A stretch of DNA of 64,000 nucleotides from Geobacillus zalihae NBRC 101842 (GCF_001544135.1 NZ_BCPV01000001.1:1-64000), one strand, 5' to 3'; shown: positions 36,662 through 45,173, counted from the stretch's first letter. Notes: generated by a model from the letters alone, not told the origin. Program-made: numbers and translations.

Positions 36662-37550
36662 GCGGGTGGTACTGTTTGTACACGTCTTTTAGGCGCGTTT
36701 TCGTAACATGCGTATACATTTGCGTCGTCGAAATGTCGGCATGCCCAAGCAACTCTTGCACAGCGCGCAAATCGGCTCCGTTCTCAAGCAGATGCGTCGC
36801 AAACGAATGCCGAAGCGTATGCGGCGTCAATTCTTTTTCGATGCCGGCTTCTTTCGCGAGCCGCTTTAAAATTTTCCAAAACCCTTGCCGTGTCAACCGC
36901 TGGCCATAATGGTTCAAAAACAGCGCCTCCGTTGCCCGCCGTCGCGGATTGACAAGCTGCGGGCGCCCTCGCTCCAAATAGTGGGCAAGCGCTTCAATCG
37001 CCATGCGCCCGATCGGCACGATCCGCTCTTTCCGCCCTTTTCCATAGCAGCGGACAAACCCCATCGTCAAATGCACGTCGCTTAAGTTGAGCTGCACAAG
37101 CTCACTGACGCGCATGCCGGTCGCATACAACAGCTCCAGCATCGCCTTGTCGCGCAGCCCAAACGGTGTGCTCACTTGCGGCGCTGCAAGCAGCGCCTCG
37201 ACTTCCTCGACCGACAGCACTTTCGGCAGCGTCCGTTCAAACTGCGGCGTTTCGATATGGACGGTCGGGTCTTGCGCCGCGATTTTCTCCCTTAGCAAAA
37301 ACTGATGAAACGAACGGATCGACGCCAAATGGCGGGCGATCGTCCGCGCCGATTGCCCTTGTTCGCTTAAAAACTTTAAAAAATGGAGAATATGGAGGCG
37401 CTCCACTTCGCCCCACGCCTGAAGCTGCTCGACTTGGCGCAAATAGCGGACGTATTTTTTCAAATCGCGTTCATACGAAACGATCGTATTGTGCGCCAAA
37501 TTCCGCTCCACCGTCAAATAATGCAGAAAATCTTTCAACTCGTATTCCAA
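36654..37550 (-). CDS. xerD: Tyrosine recombinase XerD (RipX)
   Basis: 298 residues. N-terminal SAM-like core-binding domain ([20 protein letters not shown]), then the catalytic domain with Arg in [17 protein letters not shown], Lys in [12 protein letters not shown], HxxR in [14 protein letters not shown], His in [11 protein letters not shown] and the nucleophile Tyr in MYTHV. With XerC it resolves chromosome dimers at dif. Next to yqzK and fur as in B. subtilis. Confidence 0.95.
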   Translation of the reverse strand: MEYELKDFLHYLTVERNLAHNTIVSYERDLKKYVRYLRQVEQLQAWGEVERLHILHFLKFLSEQGQSARTIARHLASIRSFHQFLLREKIAAQDPTVHIETPQFERTLPKVLSVEEVEALLAAPQVSTPFGLRDKAMLELLYATGMRVSELVQLNLSDVHLTMGFVRCYGKGRKERIVPIGRMAIEALAHYLERGRPQLVNPRRRATEALFLNHYGQRLTRQGFWKILKRLAKEAGIEKELTPHTLRHSFATHLLENGADLRAVQELLGHADISTTQMYTHVTKTRLKDVYKQYHPRA

Positions 37551-37556
37551 CGCTCT

Positions 37557-37769
37557 CTACTCCCCATCGCGATAAAAAAATAACAGCCGGTCGAGCCAAC
37601 TTGGCGGCGCACTCTCCGCCGCCGATACTTTGACCGCCGATCCCTTCGGCTCATCGTATCGGTGGTAATACTCGTACTCGCGGTTAAACCATACAAGACT
37701 ATAATAAAATAAAATGGTGCATCCCGTAAATAAAAGAAACACTTTCACCATTTGCCAAACGGTTTTCAT
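37557..37769 (-). CDS. yqzK: Small membrane protein YqzK (DUF4227)
   Basis: 70 residues: MKTVWQMVKVFLLFTGCTIL is one membrane segment continuing to YYSLVWF, then a polar tail YEYYHRYDEPKGSAVKV and PPSWLDRLLFFYRDGE. The DUF4227 family is always found between fur and xerD in bacilli; no function is known. 6 bases from xerD, so co-transcribed. Confidence 0.85.
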   Translation of the reverse strand: MKTVWQMVKVFLLFTGCTILFYYSLVWFNREYEYYHRYDEPKGSAVKVSAAESAPPSWLDRLLFFYRDGE

Positions 37770-37845
37770 GGCATCCTCCCTATCAGCTGCTTGTCAGCTT
37801 GCTAGTATGAGGATATGCCATTTGTTTCGTTGTTTATACGCAAAA

Positions 37846-37868
37846 AACCTTTCCCGTTGGAAAAGGTT
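37846..37868 (-). terminator. Terminator of fur
   Basis: AACCTTT and AAAGGTT arms with a short loop, followed by TTTTTT on the minus strand, immediately after the fur stop codon. Confidence 0.8.
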
Positions 37869-37869
37869 T

Positions 37870-38322
37870 TTATTTTTCTTCATGCTTTTGCTGGCAACGG
37901 TGACAAATGCCGTGGAACGTCAAACGATGGTCTTTAATTTTAAATTTCCACTTCTCCTCAACAATCGCTTCGACATCCTCAAGCAAATCTTCTTGAATTT
38001 CCGCCACCGATCCGCATTCCAAGCAGATGAGGTGGTGATGGAAATGGGCCGCTCCTTCCTTGCGGAGGTCATAGCGCGACACCCCGTCCCCGAAATTGAT
38101 TTTATCGACAATTTTCAGCTCGGTTAACAGCTCGAGCGTCCGGTAAACGGTCGCCAACCCGATTTCTGGGGATTTTTCTTTCACGAGGAGGTAGACGTCT
38201 TCCGCGCTTAAATGGTCTTCTTCATGTTCAAGCAGGACTCTTACCGTTGCTTCCCGCTGCGGCGTTAACTTGTAACCCGCCGAATGCAGCTGCTTCTTGA
38301 TTCGTTCCACACGATCTTCCAT
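37870..38322 (-). CDS. fur: Ferric uptake regulator Fur
   Basis: 150-residue metalloregulator: winged helix (LTPQREATVRVLLEHEEDHL, EIGLATVYRTLELLTE), then the metal sites HFHHHLICLECGSV and the second CxxC in HGICHRCQQKHEEK (structural zinc). Represses iron acquisition genes when bound to iron. Start MEDRVERIKKQL after GGGAGGA. Own promoter upstream; followed by its terminator. PerR and Zur are relatives, but position beside yqzK-xerD marks Fur. Confidence 0.94.
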   Translation of the reverse strand: MEDRVERIKKQLHSAGYKLTPQREATVRVLLEHEEDHLSAEDVYLLVKEKSPEIGLATVYRTLELLTELKIVDKINFGDGVSRYDLRKEGAAHFHHHLICLECGSVAEIQEDLLEDVEAIVEEKWKFKIKDHRLTFHGICHRCQQKHEEK

Positions 38323-38353
38323 CTTTTCATTCCTCCCTCGCCATTCACCCATC

Positions 38354-38383
38354 ATTATAACAAATGCACGAGGGAAGTATCAA
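38354..38383 (-). promoter_or_regulatory. Sigma-A promoter of fur
   Basis: TTGATA (38378-38383), an 18-base spacer and TATAAT (38354-38359) on the minus strand, 32 bases upstream of the fur start. Confidence 0.75.
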
Positions 38384-38407
38384 AGTAAAATCACTATTAT
38401 GAAGAAA

Positions 38408-38424
38408 TGATAATGGTTATTATA
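38408..38424 (-). promoter_or_regulatory. Fur-box-like sequence upstream of fur
   Basis: TGATAATGGTTATTATA resembles the Fur box (TGATAATNATTATCA) with mismatches in the second half. It lies about 25 bases upstream of the fur -35 and overlaps the spoIIM stop, so it could be an autoregulatory site or chance AT-rich sequence. Confidence 0.35.
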
Positions 38425-39085
38425 TAATATTCATTATGATTAAACTCATTGTCCATTGAACCGCCTGTTTCATCAATGCCGGCGAAAGATATGCCTCGAC
38501 CGCTGAGGAAAGAAGCAGCCCAAGGGCGACAGCCGCCATCGCCGCTGCGTAGCGCATCACCATCGGAAACATCGATCCATGCGGCCGCTTCATAAACTGG
38601 TTGCGCACCATGTGCAAGGAAAACGAAATCGAAATGACGCCCATGACGATCATGAGTGGAATGGCCACCAAATTTTGCGGCATGATGGACACAAACGACA
38701 AAAGAAACCCGCGCCAACCCATTTGGTTGACTAAAAAGCCAACCGTAAAGCCGACGACGACGCCTTTGAAAAACAGCAAAACAAGAATGATCGGCAAGCC
38801 AATGACAGAAATGCCAAGCACCCACATCAGCGCGGTATATTTGACGTTGTGCATATAGCTTTGCCGGAACATATCATGGGCGCTTGCGATATTGTCTTTT
38901 GACACTTGTCCAAAAAATTGCGTCAAGTAATAGTACAAGTCTTGCTTTTGACTGAAACCGAGGCTGTTGACGACAATGGCGCCGAAAATGACGCCCATGA
39001 GAAACAGGACGATGACAAACACATACAGCGAAGCATGTTCACGCCAATGGACAGCGATAGCCGATTTCAGCGGATGGGTTCTCAT
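38420..39085 (-). CDS. spoIIM: Stage II sporulation protein SpoIIM
   Basis: 221-residue polytopic membrane protein of the SpoIID-SpoIIM-SpoIIP engulfment machine, which thins septal peptidoglycan. Starts MRTHPLKSAIAVHWREHASL, with about five membrane segments and the motif GWRGFLLSFVSIMPQNLVAI. GGAGG lies 10 bases before the ATG. A sigma-E promoter lies upstream. Confidence 0.94.
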   Translation of the reverse strand: MRTHPLKSAIAVHWREHASLYVFVIVLFLMGVIFGAIVVNSLGFSQKQDLYYYLTQFFGQVSKDNIASAHDMFRQSYMHNVKYTALMWVLGISVIGLPIILVLLFFKGVVVGFTVGFLVNQMGWRGFLLSFVSIMPQNLVAIPLMIVMGVISISFSLHMVRNQFMKRPHGSMFPMVMRYAAAMAAVALGLLLSSAVEAYLSPALMKQAVQWTMSLIIMNII

Positions 39086-39118
39086 TGTGCTTCGTCCTCC
39101 TACTTTGTCTCTTAGTAG

Positions 39119-39146
39119 ATTGTATGTCCATCCGCTTTCGGTATGA
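39119..39146 (-). promoter_or_regulatory. Sigma-E promoter of spoIIM
   Basis: On the minus strand CATACAAT (39119-39126) is a perfect sigma-E -10, and TCATACC (39140-39146), 13 bases upstream, matches the -35 at 5 of 7 positions. spoIIM is a mother-cell gene in B. subtilis. Confidence 0.75.
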
Positions 39147-39309
39147 CTGTTTTTCTAAAAGGCTGGTGATGGAATGAAAAAGCAGCTCAACACCGACGTG
39201 TGACCAACTTCACGGGCGGCACGCCGCCTCGGTCCATTGGCGCATGGCTGGGCTGGGCCAAGCAGCACGCACGGCATGATGATGAACGGCAGGAGCGCTG
39301 CCCGAGTGG

Positions 39310-40500
39310 TTACCCCTCCCGCACTTTCCCGTATCTCCCACCGCCCCCGGCCTCGATATGGAGCGCACCGCTGCGGGCAAGGACGATCAGTTGGGCCAAC
39401 TTTTCTCCCACCGTCTCCGCGATCTCTTCCTCCGCCGCCTCATGAAGAACGCTCATTTCCGTGCCAAAACGGGCGAGCAGCTTTTCATACGCTTTTGGAC
39501 CAAGGCCGGGGATGAATTCAAGCGGCACTTGATAAATGTACGGCGGCCGTTTCGGCCTGCGTTCCGCCGTTTTCAGCTCCGCCAGCCGGTCAAACACGCC
39601 TTTCACGAAGCGATGATGGCCGCATGCCGCACAGCTGTCGACGTCCGGTGCAGCCGGCGCAAGGCAGCGCTCGCACACTGTCTGGTGATATTTTCCGAGT
39701 TTGGGATTTAAACCGTAGTTGGCGACAATCGCGCGCCCGTCTTCACCGCGCAGCGCTTTTTCAAATTCGGCAAACGTCGGGGCGGCGAGCCGCACTTCTT
39801 CATATTCACGGGCGATTTTCCGCAGCGAATGGGCATCGGAATTCGTCAAGTACGGGTAGCGATGCAATTCGGCGATCTGGTCCGCCATCGCCGTGTCGGC
39901 GCTTAACCCAAGTTCAATGGCATCAATCCAATCCGGGTCAAACACTTCTGTCAGGCTGTGCTTGACCCCTTTTCCGTACAAGCTTTTAAACGGGGTGAAC
40001 GCGTGCGCGGGAATGAACCAGCCGCCCTGCTCTTTCGCGGCAGCTTGCAGTTCACGGCCGGACACGTAAATGCGCTGCGAACTGAGCGACACGTTCTTTA
40101 CCCGTTTGCCAAGCCAGCCGGAAAACGTGCGCATCGTCTGCACAGTCGGCAAAAAAACGAGCACGTGGATCGGTCCATGGCAATGGTCGTCATATACTTC
40201 GATTTCACTGCCTAACAAAAGCGTCACCTTCCCGGCGCTGACGCCGCCCCCCTCATGTTCGCGCCAACCGTGCTTCTCCACTGCCCGCTCGAGCTCGTCC
40301 AGCACTTCGGGCACATGGCTGTCAATGACACCGACGAGGTCGATCCCTTTCACCTCAGCCGCCTCATGCAAGATGTTCTCAAGCGTCAACGTGCGCGCCC
40401 CCGTAATTTTCACCGGGCGGCCCGAGGCGGTGCGGCCGATGTGAATATGTAAATCAGCGTAATAACGGCCGAGGCCGCGCTCGTTTTTTTTATTCGGCAT
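39310..40500 (-). CDS. yqxK: PHP-domain phosphoesterase-like protein (YqxK)
   Basis: 396 residues. N-terminal PHP metal site YYADLHIHIGRTASG and GVIDSHVPEVLDEL, a four-cysteine zinc-finger-like segment (CERCLAPAAPDVDSCAACGH), then a helix-hairpin-helix region FIPGLGPKAYEKLLARFG near the C-terminus, which suggests DNA contact. The TIGR00375-type family is conserved beside nudF and spoIIM in bacilli; no activity is proven. The start overlaps the nudF stop by 11 bases. Confidence 0.85.
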   Translation of the reverse strand: MPNKKNERGLGRYYADLHIHIGRTASGRPVKITGARTLTLENILHEAAEVKGIDLVGVIDSHVPEVLDELERAVEKHGWREHEGGGVSAGKVTLLLGSEIEVYDDHCHGPIHVLVFLPTVQTMRTFSGWLGKRVKNVSLSSQRIYVSGRELQAAAKEQGGWFIPAHAFTPFKSLYGKGVKHSLTEVFDPDWIDAIELGLSADTAMADQIAELHRYPYLTNSDAHSLRKIAREYEEVRLAAPTFAEFEKALRGEDGRAIVANYGLNPKLGKYHQTVCERCLAPAAPDVDSCAACGHHRFVKGVFDRLAELKTAERRPKRPPYIYQVPLEFIPGLGPKAYEKLLARFGTEMSVLHEAAEEEIAETVGEKLAQLIVLARSGALHIEAGGGGRYGKVREG

Positions 40501-41050
40501 TTTGCTCCCCTAGCGCGCGGCGCAGCTGCAAATATTGCAAGGCGTATGCCGTTTTCGCGTCGTAAATGTCACGTTGTTGAAGCATCTCAAGCGCCTCCTC
40601 CAATGTCACTTCCAACAGCTCGACAAACTCATCTTCATCCAAACCGGCGCCGTCCTCCGCTTTTTCCAGCCCCTCGGCGACATACAAATGGATGAGTTCA
40701 TCGGCAAACCCTGGGGATGTATAAAAGGACATGAGATGGCGCATCGATTGGGCGCGGTAGCCGGTTTCTTCTTCGAGCTCGCGATGTGCGGAAGCGAGCG
40801 GCTCTTCCCCATGTTCTAGCTTGCCCGCCGGAATCTCGACTAATGCGCGCTCCAACGCTTTTCGGTACTGGCGGACAAGAACGATTTTCCCGTCCGGCAA
40901 CAGCGGCAGCACCGCCACCGCCCCCGGATGTTTGATCACCTCGCGCCGGCTCGTTTTCCCATTTGGCAACTCGACTTCCTCGATATACAAGTCAATGATG
41001 CGGCCGCTGAACAGCTTCTCTCTGCGGATTGTTTTTTCATACAGCTCCAT
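40490..41050 (-). CDS. nudF: ADP-ribose pyrophosphatase NudF
   Basis: 186-residue Nudix hydrolase. The Nudix box reads GEEPLASAHRELEEETGYRA, with VEIPAGKLE just before it, the ADP-ribose pyrophosphatase subgroup pattern. Cleaves ADP-ribose to AMP and ribose-5-P. MELYEKT is preferred as start, 7 bases after GGGGAG; an ATG two codons earlier is too close. Forms a unit with yqxK. Confidence 0.92.
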   Translation of the reverse strand: MELYEKTIRREKLFSGRIIDLYIEEVELPNGKTSRREVIKHPGAVAVLPLLPDGKIVLVRQYRKALERALVEIPAGKLEHGEEPLASAHRELEEETGYRAQSMRHLMSFYTSPGFADELIHLYVAEGLEKAEDGAGLDEDEFVELLEVTLEEALEMLQQRDIYDAKTAYALQYLQLRRALGEQNAE

Positions 41051-41170
41051 GTTCATTCTCCCCTATCAAATTGGATCGATTCTTTTCCATTGTACTACAT
41101 GTTTGGCCATTTTTTCGCTTCCGTTGTACAATGAACATATCATTATCGATCGCGAAAGGGGGCGCAAAAC

Positions 41171-42091
41171 ATGAACAAACGCCGCATCGGCACATCAGAC
41201 TTATACGTCAGCGAAATTGGACTCGGCTGCATGTCGCTCGGCACTGATGAAAACCATGCCATCTATCTCATCCATGAAGCATTGGAGCGCGGCATCAACT
41301 ACTTGGATACAGCCGATTTATACGACCGCGGCTTAAACGAGGAATTTGTCGGCAAAGCGGTGAAAGGAAAACGCGACCAAGTCATCATCGCGACAAAAGT
41401 CGGCAACCGTTGGCGCCGAGACGGAAGCGGCTGGGACTGGGATCCGTCAAAAGCCTATATCAAACAAGCGGTCAAAGAGAGCCTGCGCCGCCTGCAAACG
41501 GACTACATTGACTTATACCAGCTCCACGGCGGCACGATCGACGACCCGATCGATGAGACGATTGAAGCGTTCGAAGAGCTGAAGCAAGAAGGCGTCATCC
41601 GTTGGTACGGCATCTCCTCGATCCGCCCAAACGTCATTCGCGAATATGTGAAGCGCTCGAACATCGTCAGCGTCATGATGCAATACAGCTTGCTTGACCG
41701 TCGGCCGGAAGAATGGTTCCCGCTTCTTCGCGAACACAACATCAGCGTGATCGCCCGCGGTCCGGTCGCTAGAGGCTTGCTCACGAGCCGCCCGCTTGAG
41801 CAGGCGGGCAGCGCGGTGAAACAACACGGCTACCTCGATTATTCGTATGAAGAACTGCAGGCGCTCATCCCGAAGCTGAAGGAAAAAACGGCCGGACGCC
41901 GGTCCTTGACCGCGACCGCGCTGCAATTTTGCTTGTATGACCCGGTCGTTGCCGCCGTCATCCCGGGCGCCAGCCGCCTTGAACAGCTTGAGGAAAACGT
42001 CGCCGCTGCGTCAGCCCCGCCGCTTGACCGCACTGAATACGAATGGCTGAAACAAGCGACGAAACGCTCGGTGTACGACGTGCATCGATAA
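41171..42091 (+). CDS. yqkF: Aldo/keto reductase (YqkF-like)
   Basis: 306 residues with the aldo/keto reductase barrel: LDTADLYDRGLNEEFVGKA carries the catalytic Asp and Tyr, IIATKVGNRW the Lys, and YQLHGGTIDDP the His. NADPH binding is expected from IPGASRLEQLEENVAA near the C-terminus. Substrate unknown. AAAGGGGG precedes the ATG; TACAAT at 41127-41132 may be the -10. Divergent from nudF. Confidence 0.88.
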   Translation: MNKRRIGTSDLYVSEIGLGCMSLGTDENHAIYLIHEALERGINYLDTADLYDRGLNEEFVGKAVKGKRDQVIIATKVGNRWRRDGSGWDWDPSKAYIKQAVKESLRRLQTDYIDLYQLHGGTIDDPIDETIEAFEELKQEGVIRWYGISSIRPNVIREYVKRSNIVSVMMQYSLLDRRPEEWFPLLREHNISVIARGPVARGLLTSRPLEQAGSAVKQHGYLDYSYEELQALIPKLKEKTAGRRSLTATALQFCLYDPVVAAVIPGASRLEQLEENVAAASAPPLDRTEYEWLKQATKRSVYDVHR

Positions 42092-42164
42092 AAACCAAAG
42101 GAGCGGAAAGAAAGCCGACATGCCTTGCTGAAAAATAGATCGAGCCAAAAAATGCAAACAAATC

Positions 42165-42203
42165 GAGAGCCCGGCGGCCGTTGACGGCCGCATACGGGCT
42201 CTC
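42165..42203. terminator. Hairpin between yqkF and the transporter gene
   Basis: GAGAGCCCG and CGGGCTCTC arms with an internal GGCCG/CGGCC pair, followed on the minus strand by a T-rich stretch (GATTTGTTTGC). Convergent genes meet here. Confidence 0.6.
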
Positions 42204-42214
42204 GTTCGGTACGT

Positions 42215-42244
42215 GCGGCCGCTCATTTGCGACGAGCGGGCCGC
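42215..42244 (+). terminator. Terminator for yqkF
   Basis: GCGGCCGCTC and GAGCGGGCCGC pair with one bulge, followed on the plus strand by TTTATTTCTTTT. It abuts the stop of the convergent transporter gene. Confidence 0.65.
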
Positions 42245-42245
42245 T

Positions 42246-43442
42246 TTATTTCTTTTCATCTACGTATCGGTCCCTCGCCGCCCCTAAGCCAACGGCCATC
42301 ATGGCGATGCAGACGGCAACAAGCAGACCAAGCGGCGCATTGAAGCGGCCGGACGCATCATACAGCACCCCGAACAACGGCGGACCGGAAGCCGCCAGCA
42401 AGTAGCCGACCGATTGCGCCATGGCGGACAATTGGGCGGCGGCGAGCGGATGGCGCGTCCGCAGCGTAAACAGCATCATCGCCAGCGAAAACGCCATGCC
42501 AGCGCCGATGCCGGCAACAAGCGCCCCCGCCCACAGCCACCACCCTTGCCCGCCGAAAAAGACAAGCGTCCCAGCTCCCATGCAAAGCACAGCTGAACCA
42601 ATCAGCACCTTTTGATTGTCCATCCGCTCCGCGAGCATCGGAGAGACGAACATCATCGGCAGCTGGGCAAACTGAAAGAAAAAGAGCAGCCATCCGGCCG
42701 CCCCGGCGGCCAACCCCTTGCTTTGTCCAAGCTCCGGAAGCCAAGTGACGACGCAGTAAAAGAAAAACGATTGCAATCCCATAAACAACGTCACTTGCCA
42801 GGCGAGCCATGACCGCCAAAGCGTTGAGCGGCGGCTTCCGGACGGCGCGCCGTCCGGCTCCTGGCGGCGCGCTTGCGGCAGCCAAACGAAAAGCGCCAAA
42901 GCCGCCAACAATGCCCAAAAGCGAAGCGCCCCTTGCCAGCCAAGCCCCCAGTCATCCGCAAGCGGAACGGCGATCCCGGAAGCGAACGCCGCGCTCATGT
43001 TCATCGTCACTGTATAAATGCCCATCATGAAACCAACCCGTTCGGGAAACGACTCTTTCACCAGCGCCGGCAGCAAGACGTTGTCCACCGCAATGGCTGC
43101 ACCGATCAGCACCGTGCCGGCAAACAGCCAGCCAACGCCGGAGAGCGGCCGGAGAAGCTCGCCAACGAGCAAAACGATCAACGAAAAAAAGAGCGTCCGC
43201 TTCATCCCGAACCGGCGGGCGAGAGCCGCTGCCGCCGGCGCCAGCAAGGCGAACGCCATAAGCGGAATTGTCGTCAACGCCCCGGCGGCCGCGTAGGAAA
43301 GGCCAAGCCCCCGCTGCAAATCAGGCACGAGCGGGCCGACCGTCGTAAGCGGCGCGCGCAAATTGACGGCCAACGCGACGACCGCTCCGGCCGTCCAGAA
43401 TGGAAAAGAAGAGGGGCGCGCCGCTGCCGCATTCGATTTCAT
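42246..43442 (-). CDS. Major facilitator transporter, CynX/NimT type
   Basis: 398 residues, about 12 predicted membrane segments. NLRAPLTTVGPLVPDLQRGL at the N-terminus and RRFGMKRTLF between segments 2 and 3 are typical of the cyanate/nitroimidazole CynX-NimT branch of MFS (YycB in B. subtilis). The substrate cannot be told; members export drugs or move small anions. Separated by 15 bases from yqkE upstream, so they may share a transcript. Not part of the B. subtilis yqk cluster as I know it. Confidence 0.85.
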   Translation of the reverse strand: MKSNAAAARPSSFPFWTAGAVVALAVNLRAPLTTVGPLVPDLQRGLGLSYAAAGALTTIPLMAFALLAPAAAALARRFGMKRTLFFSLIVLLVGELLRPLSGVGWLFAGTVLIGAAIAVDNVLLPALVKESFPERVGFMMGIYTVTMNMSAAFASGIAVPLADDWGLGWQGALRFWALLAALALFVWLPQARRQEPDGAPSGSRRSTLWRSWLAWQVTLFMGLQSFFFYCVVTWLPELGQSKGLAAGAAGWLLFFFQFAQLPMMFVSPMLAERMDNQKVLIGSAVLCMGAGTLVFFGGQGWWLWAGALVAGIGAGMAFSLAMMLFTLRTRHPLAAAQLSAMAQSVGYLLAASGPPLFGVLYDASGRFNAPLGLLVAVCIAMMAVGLGAARDRYVDEKK

Positions 43443-43457
43443 CGTCCATCCCCTCCG

Positions 43458-43700
43458 CTACTTAAATTTCCGCCAGTCTAGCTCGCTTTCCTCAAGCAGC
43501 TCGGCAAACGATTTCTGTTCCTCGCGGCGGCGCGCTTCCTCGCGGCGCCGCGCTTCCTCTGCCGCCCGACGCCGCTGTTCTTCCTCGGCAAGCACCCGCT
43601 TTTTCTCAAGCAGCTTCGCTTCCACCGCGGCGCCAAGCCGGTCGGCGATCGTCAAAGCCTCCGTCCCTTGCTCTTTTTTTCGCCCGATCTTCTTCATCAT
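43458..43700 (-). CDS. yqkE: Small charged protein, YqkE-like (DUF3886)
   Basis: 80 residues. MMKKIGRKKEQGTEALTIAD leads into an uninterrupted charged helix with repeated EARRREE, a likely coiled coil, and ends FAELLEESELDWRKFK. AAGGGGGCGG precedes tandem ATGs; the second is equally possible. The DUF3886/YqkE assignment rests on position and composition. Function unknown. Confidence 0.7.
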   Translation of the reverse strand: MMKKIGRKKEQGTEALTIADRLGAAVEAKLLEKKRVLAEEEQRRRAAEEARRREEARRREEQKSFAELLEESELDWRKFK

Positions 43701-43775
43701 GTCCGCCCCCTTGCATAACAATCGTTCATTTGTCAAACGATACAACTACACGACAAAGAAAAGGAGAGATGATGG

Positions 43776-43895
43776 ATGGCGAAAAACCGCGCCCAAAAAG
43801 GAAAACCGTCCGCTGATACGGTCAAGCCGGTGATCGCAAAAGAAGAGCTGGAAAAAGCAACCCACCCGACCAAGCGGCAAAACAGTCCTCAATGA
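43776..43895 (+). CDS. Small basic protein of 39 residues
   Basis: MAKNRAQKGKPSADTVKPVI, then AKEELEKATHPTKRQNSPQ. AAGGAGAG stands 7 bases before the ATG, a good ribosome site. Very hydrophilic, no membrane segment. Divergent from yqkE. It could correspond to a short yqkK-type or spore-associated peptide, but I do not recognise it. Confidence 0.6.
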   Translation: MAKNRAQKGKPSADTVKPVIAKEELEKATHPTKRQNSPQ

Positions 43896-43925
43896 CATAG
43901 AAATGGCATATGCGGATTTTTATAG

Positions 43926-43971
43926 AAAGGGGCGCCCTGCAGCCCAAACCGGCTTTCAGGGCATCCCCTTT
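43926..43971. terminator. Terminator between the 39-residue gene and yqkC
   Basis: AAAGGGG.GCCCTG and CAGGGC..CCCCTTT arms form an interrupted long stem. It overlaps the yqkC stop codon and serves the convergent genes. Confidence 0.7.
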
Positions 43972-44209
43972 ACAACACTTCGGTGATGTGCGGCATATGC
44001 TCGCCAAGCCAAGCAATGGCCGACTCAAGCGTCGGAAACTCTTTCGTTTCAAACGTCATTTCGTTTTGCAGCAGCCAGACGTCTTTCGCCTCATGATACG
44101 GGCCGGCGACCGACCAATGAAGCAAGCTGTACGGATCGTTTTCATGGGTGAACGACACCCATGTTTTTTGCTTCGCCGTCTTTGCGAGCTGCTCTAACTT
44201 ACCGTTCAT
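43970..44209 (-). CDS. yqkC: YqkC-like protein (DUF2552)
   Basis: 79 residues, soluble: MNGKLEQLAKTAKQKTWVSF, then NDPYSLLHWSVAGPYHEAKD and a tail AIAWLGEHMPHITEVL. Same length as B. subtilis YqkC; function unknown. The start overlaps yqkB by 11 bases, so the pair is coupled. Confidence 0.85.
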   Translation of the reverse strand: MNGKLEQLAKTAKQKTWVSFTHENDPYSLLHWSVAGPYHEAKDVWLLQNEMTFETKEFPTLESAIAWLGEHMPHITEVL

Positions 44210-44543
44210 CGCCGGATTTCACCTCAACAAGCGGCATATGACCATTCAACGTTTGCCCTGGGCTTTTGAGCTGAAAAACGGTCGTTCCCGGCTTGACGTC
44301 AATCGTCATCGCTTCATCAAAAAAGATGAGCCGCGACCGTTCCACGAGCACCGGCACGAAATTCGTTTCGACGGCCCAATCATCGTCATCGGCCTTGTCG
44401 ACAAGCCATAGCGCCGGCACGCCGTCGACCAAACAGCCGCAGCCGTCCGTGTCAAACGCCAGCTTTAACTGCCGTTCGGATTGCGCTACAATAGAGGCAA
44501 GCGCCCGTTTGGCTGCATCCGTAAACGTGATCGATACACTCAT
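44199..44543 (-). CDS. yqkB: HesB/IscA-like protein YqkB
   Basis: 114 residues with an iron-sulphur biogenesis (HesB/YadR) fold: SITFTDAAKRALASIV, then LAFDTDGCGCLVDGVPALWL. Only the CGC pair is present, unlike the three cysteines of true A-type scaffolds, so cluster transfer is doubtful. First gene of yqkB-yqkC. Confidence 0.85.
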   Translation of the reverse strand: MSVSITFTDAAKRALASIVAQSERQLKLAFDTDGCGCLVDGVPALWLVDKADDDDWAVETNFVPVLVERSRLIFFDEAMTIDVKPGTTVFQLKSPGQTLNGHMPLVEVKSGDER

Positions 44544-44627
44544 GCCTGACTCCTTTTTCCTTATTGATTTTCCTTTTCATTTTACCTGCCAACACGCGAA
44601 ACTGTCAAAGCAAAGGAGGAACAAGCG

Positions 44628-44846
44628 ATGGCAAACGTGCAAATCAAAGTGAATGACAACGGTTCGCTGCGCGTCACCGGCGATGTGGAACTGCTCGATG
44701 GAGAAGGAAAGCCGTTTGTGACGAAACAAACGTTTTCGCTCTGTCGGTGCGGGCTGTCGAACAATAAACCGTTTTGTGACGGTTCACATAAAGGCCGATT
44801 CCAATCGGTCGTCCGCGCCCCGTCGCCGGAATCGAGCGAATCGTAA
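44628..44846 (+). CDS. CDGSH-type iron-sulphur protein
   Basis: 72 residues with one CDGSH zinc-finger-like motif that ligates a 2Fe-2S cluster through three Cys and one His: Cys39, Cys41, Cys50 and His54 (LCRCGLSNNKPFCDGSH). Soluble, no membrane anchor, unlike mitoNEET. AAAGGAGG lies 7 bases before the ATG. Role unknown in bacteria; probably electron or cluster transfer. Divergent from yqkB, also an Fe-S-type protein. Confidence 0.88.
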   Translation: MANVQIKVNDNGSLRVTGDVELLDGEGKPFVTKQTFSLCRCGLSNNKPFCDGSHKGRFQSVVRAPSPESSES

Positions 44847-44918
44847 CGAACGGCCGTTTCTTCCCAGCCAACAGGCAAGGACGTCTTTGCACAAGTTTCA
44901 TAACGGACGGTGAAATCG

Positions 44919-45116
44919 ATGAATGAACGTTGGCTGCAAAAACAAGCGCGCAACTGTCTGCGGCATTACGGCTACGATGATGACATGATGCCGCTTGACG
45001 AAGACGACTGGCGCGAGCTTTGCGCCCGCATTGCCGCCGCCAAAGAGAGGCAGCCAAACGCGGACATCTATGAACTTGTCCATGACGCCGTCTACCGGTT
45101 CATCGCCGGTTCTTGA
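44919..45116 (+). CDS. yqzH: YqzH-like protein
   Basis: 65 residues: MNERWLQKQARNCLRHYGYD, an acidic middle DDDMMPLDEDDWRELC, and the C-terminal helix ADIYELVHDAVYRFIAGS. Matches the YqzH family of bacilli; function unknown. GGACGGTG precedes it; a GTG three codons earlier could also serve. Confidence 0.75.
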   Translation: MNERWLQKQARNCLRHYGYDDDMMPLDEDDWRELCARIAAAKERQPNADIYELVHDAVYRFIAGS

Positions 45117-45173
45117 CCCGACTTGTGTCAAATGCCCCTAATGAGAAAGAAAAGCGGCGCTGCGATTGTAAAA

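Noticed and set aside
39200-39445. Plus-strand frame starting MTNFTGGTPP between spoIIM and yqxK
   Set aside because: It runs antisense into yqxK, has no good ribosome site and no recognisable features. A preceding nine-codon frame is too short to support.
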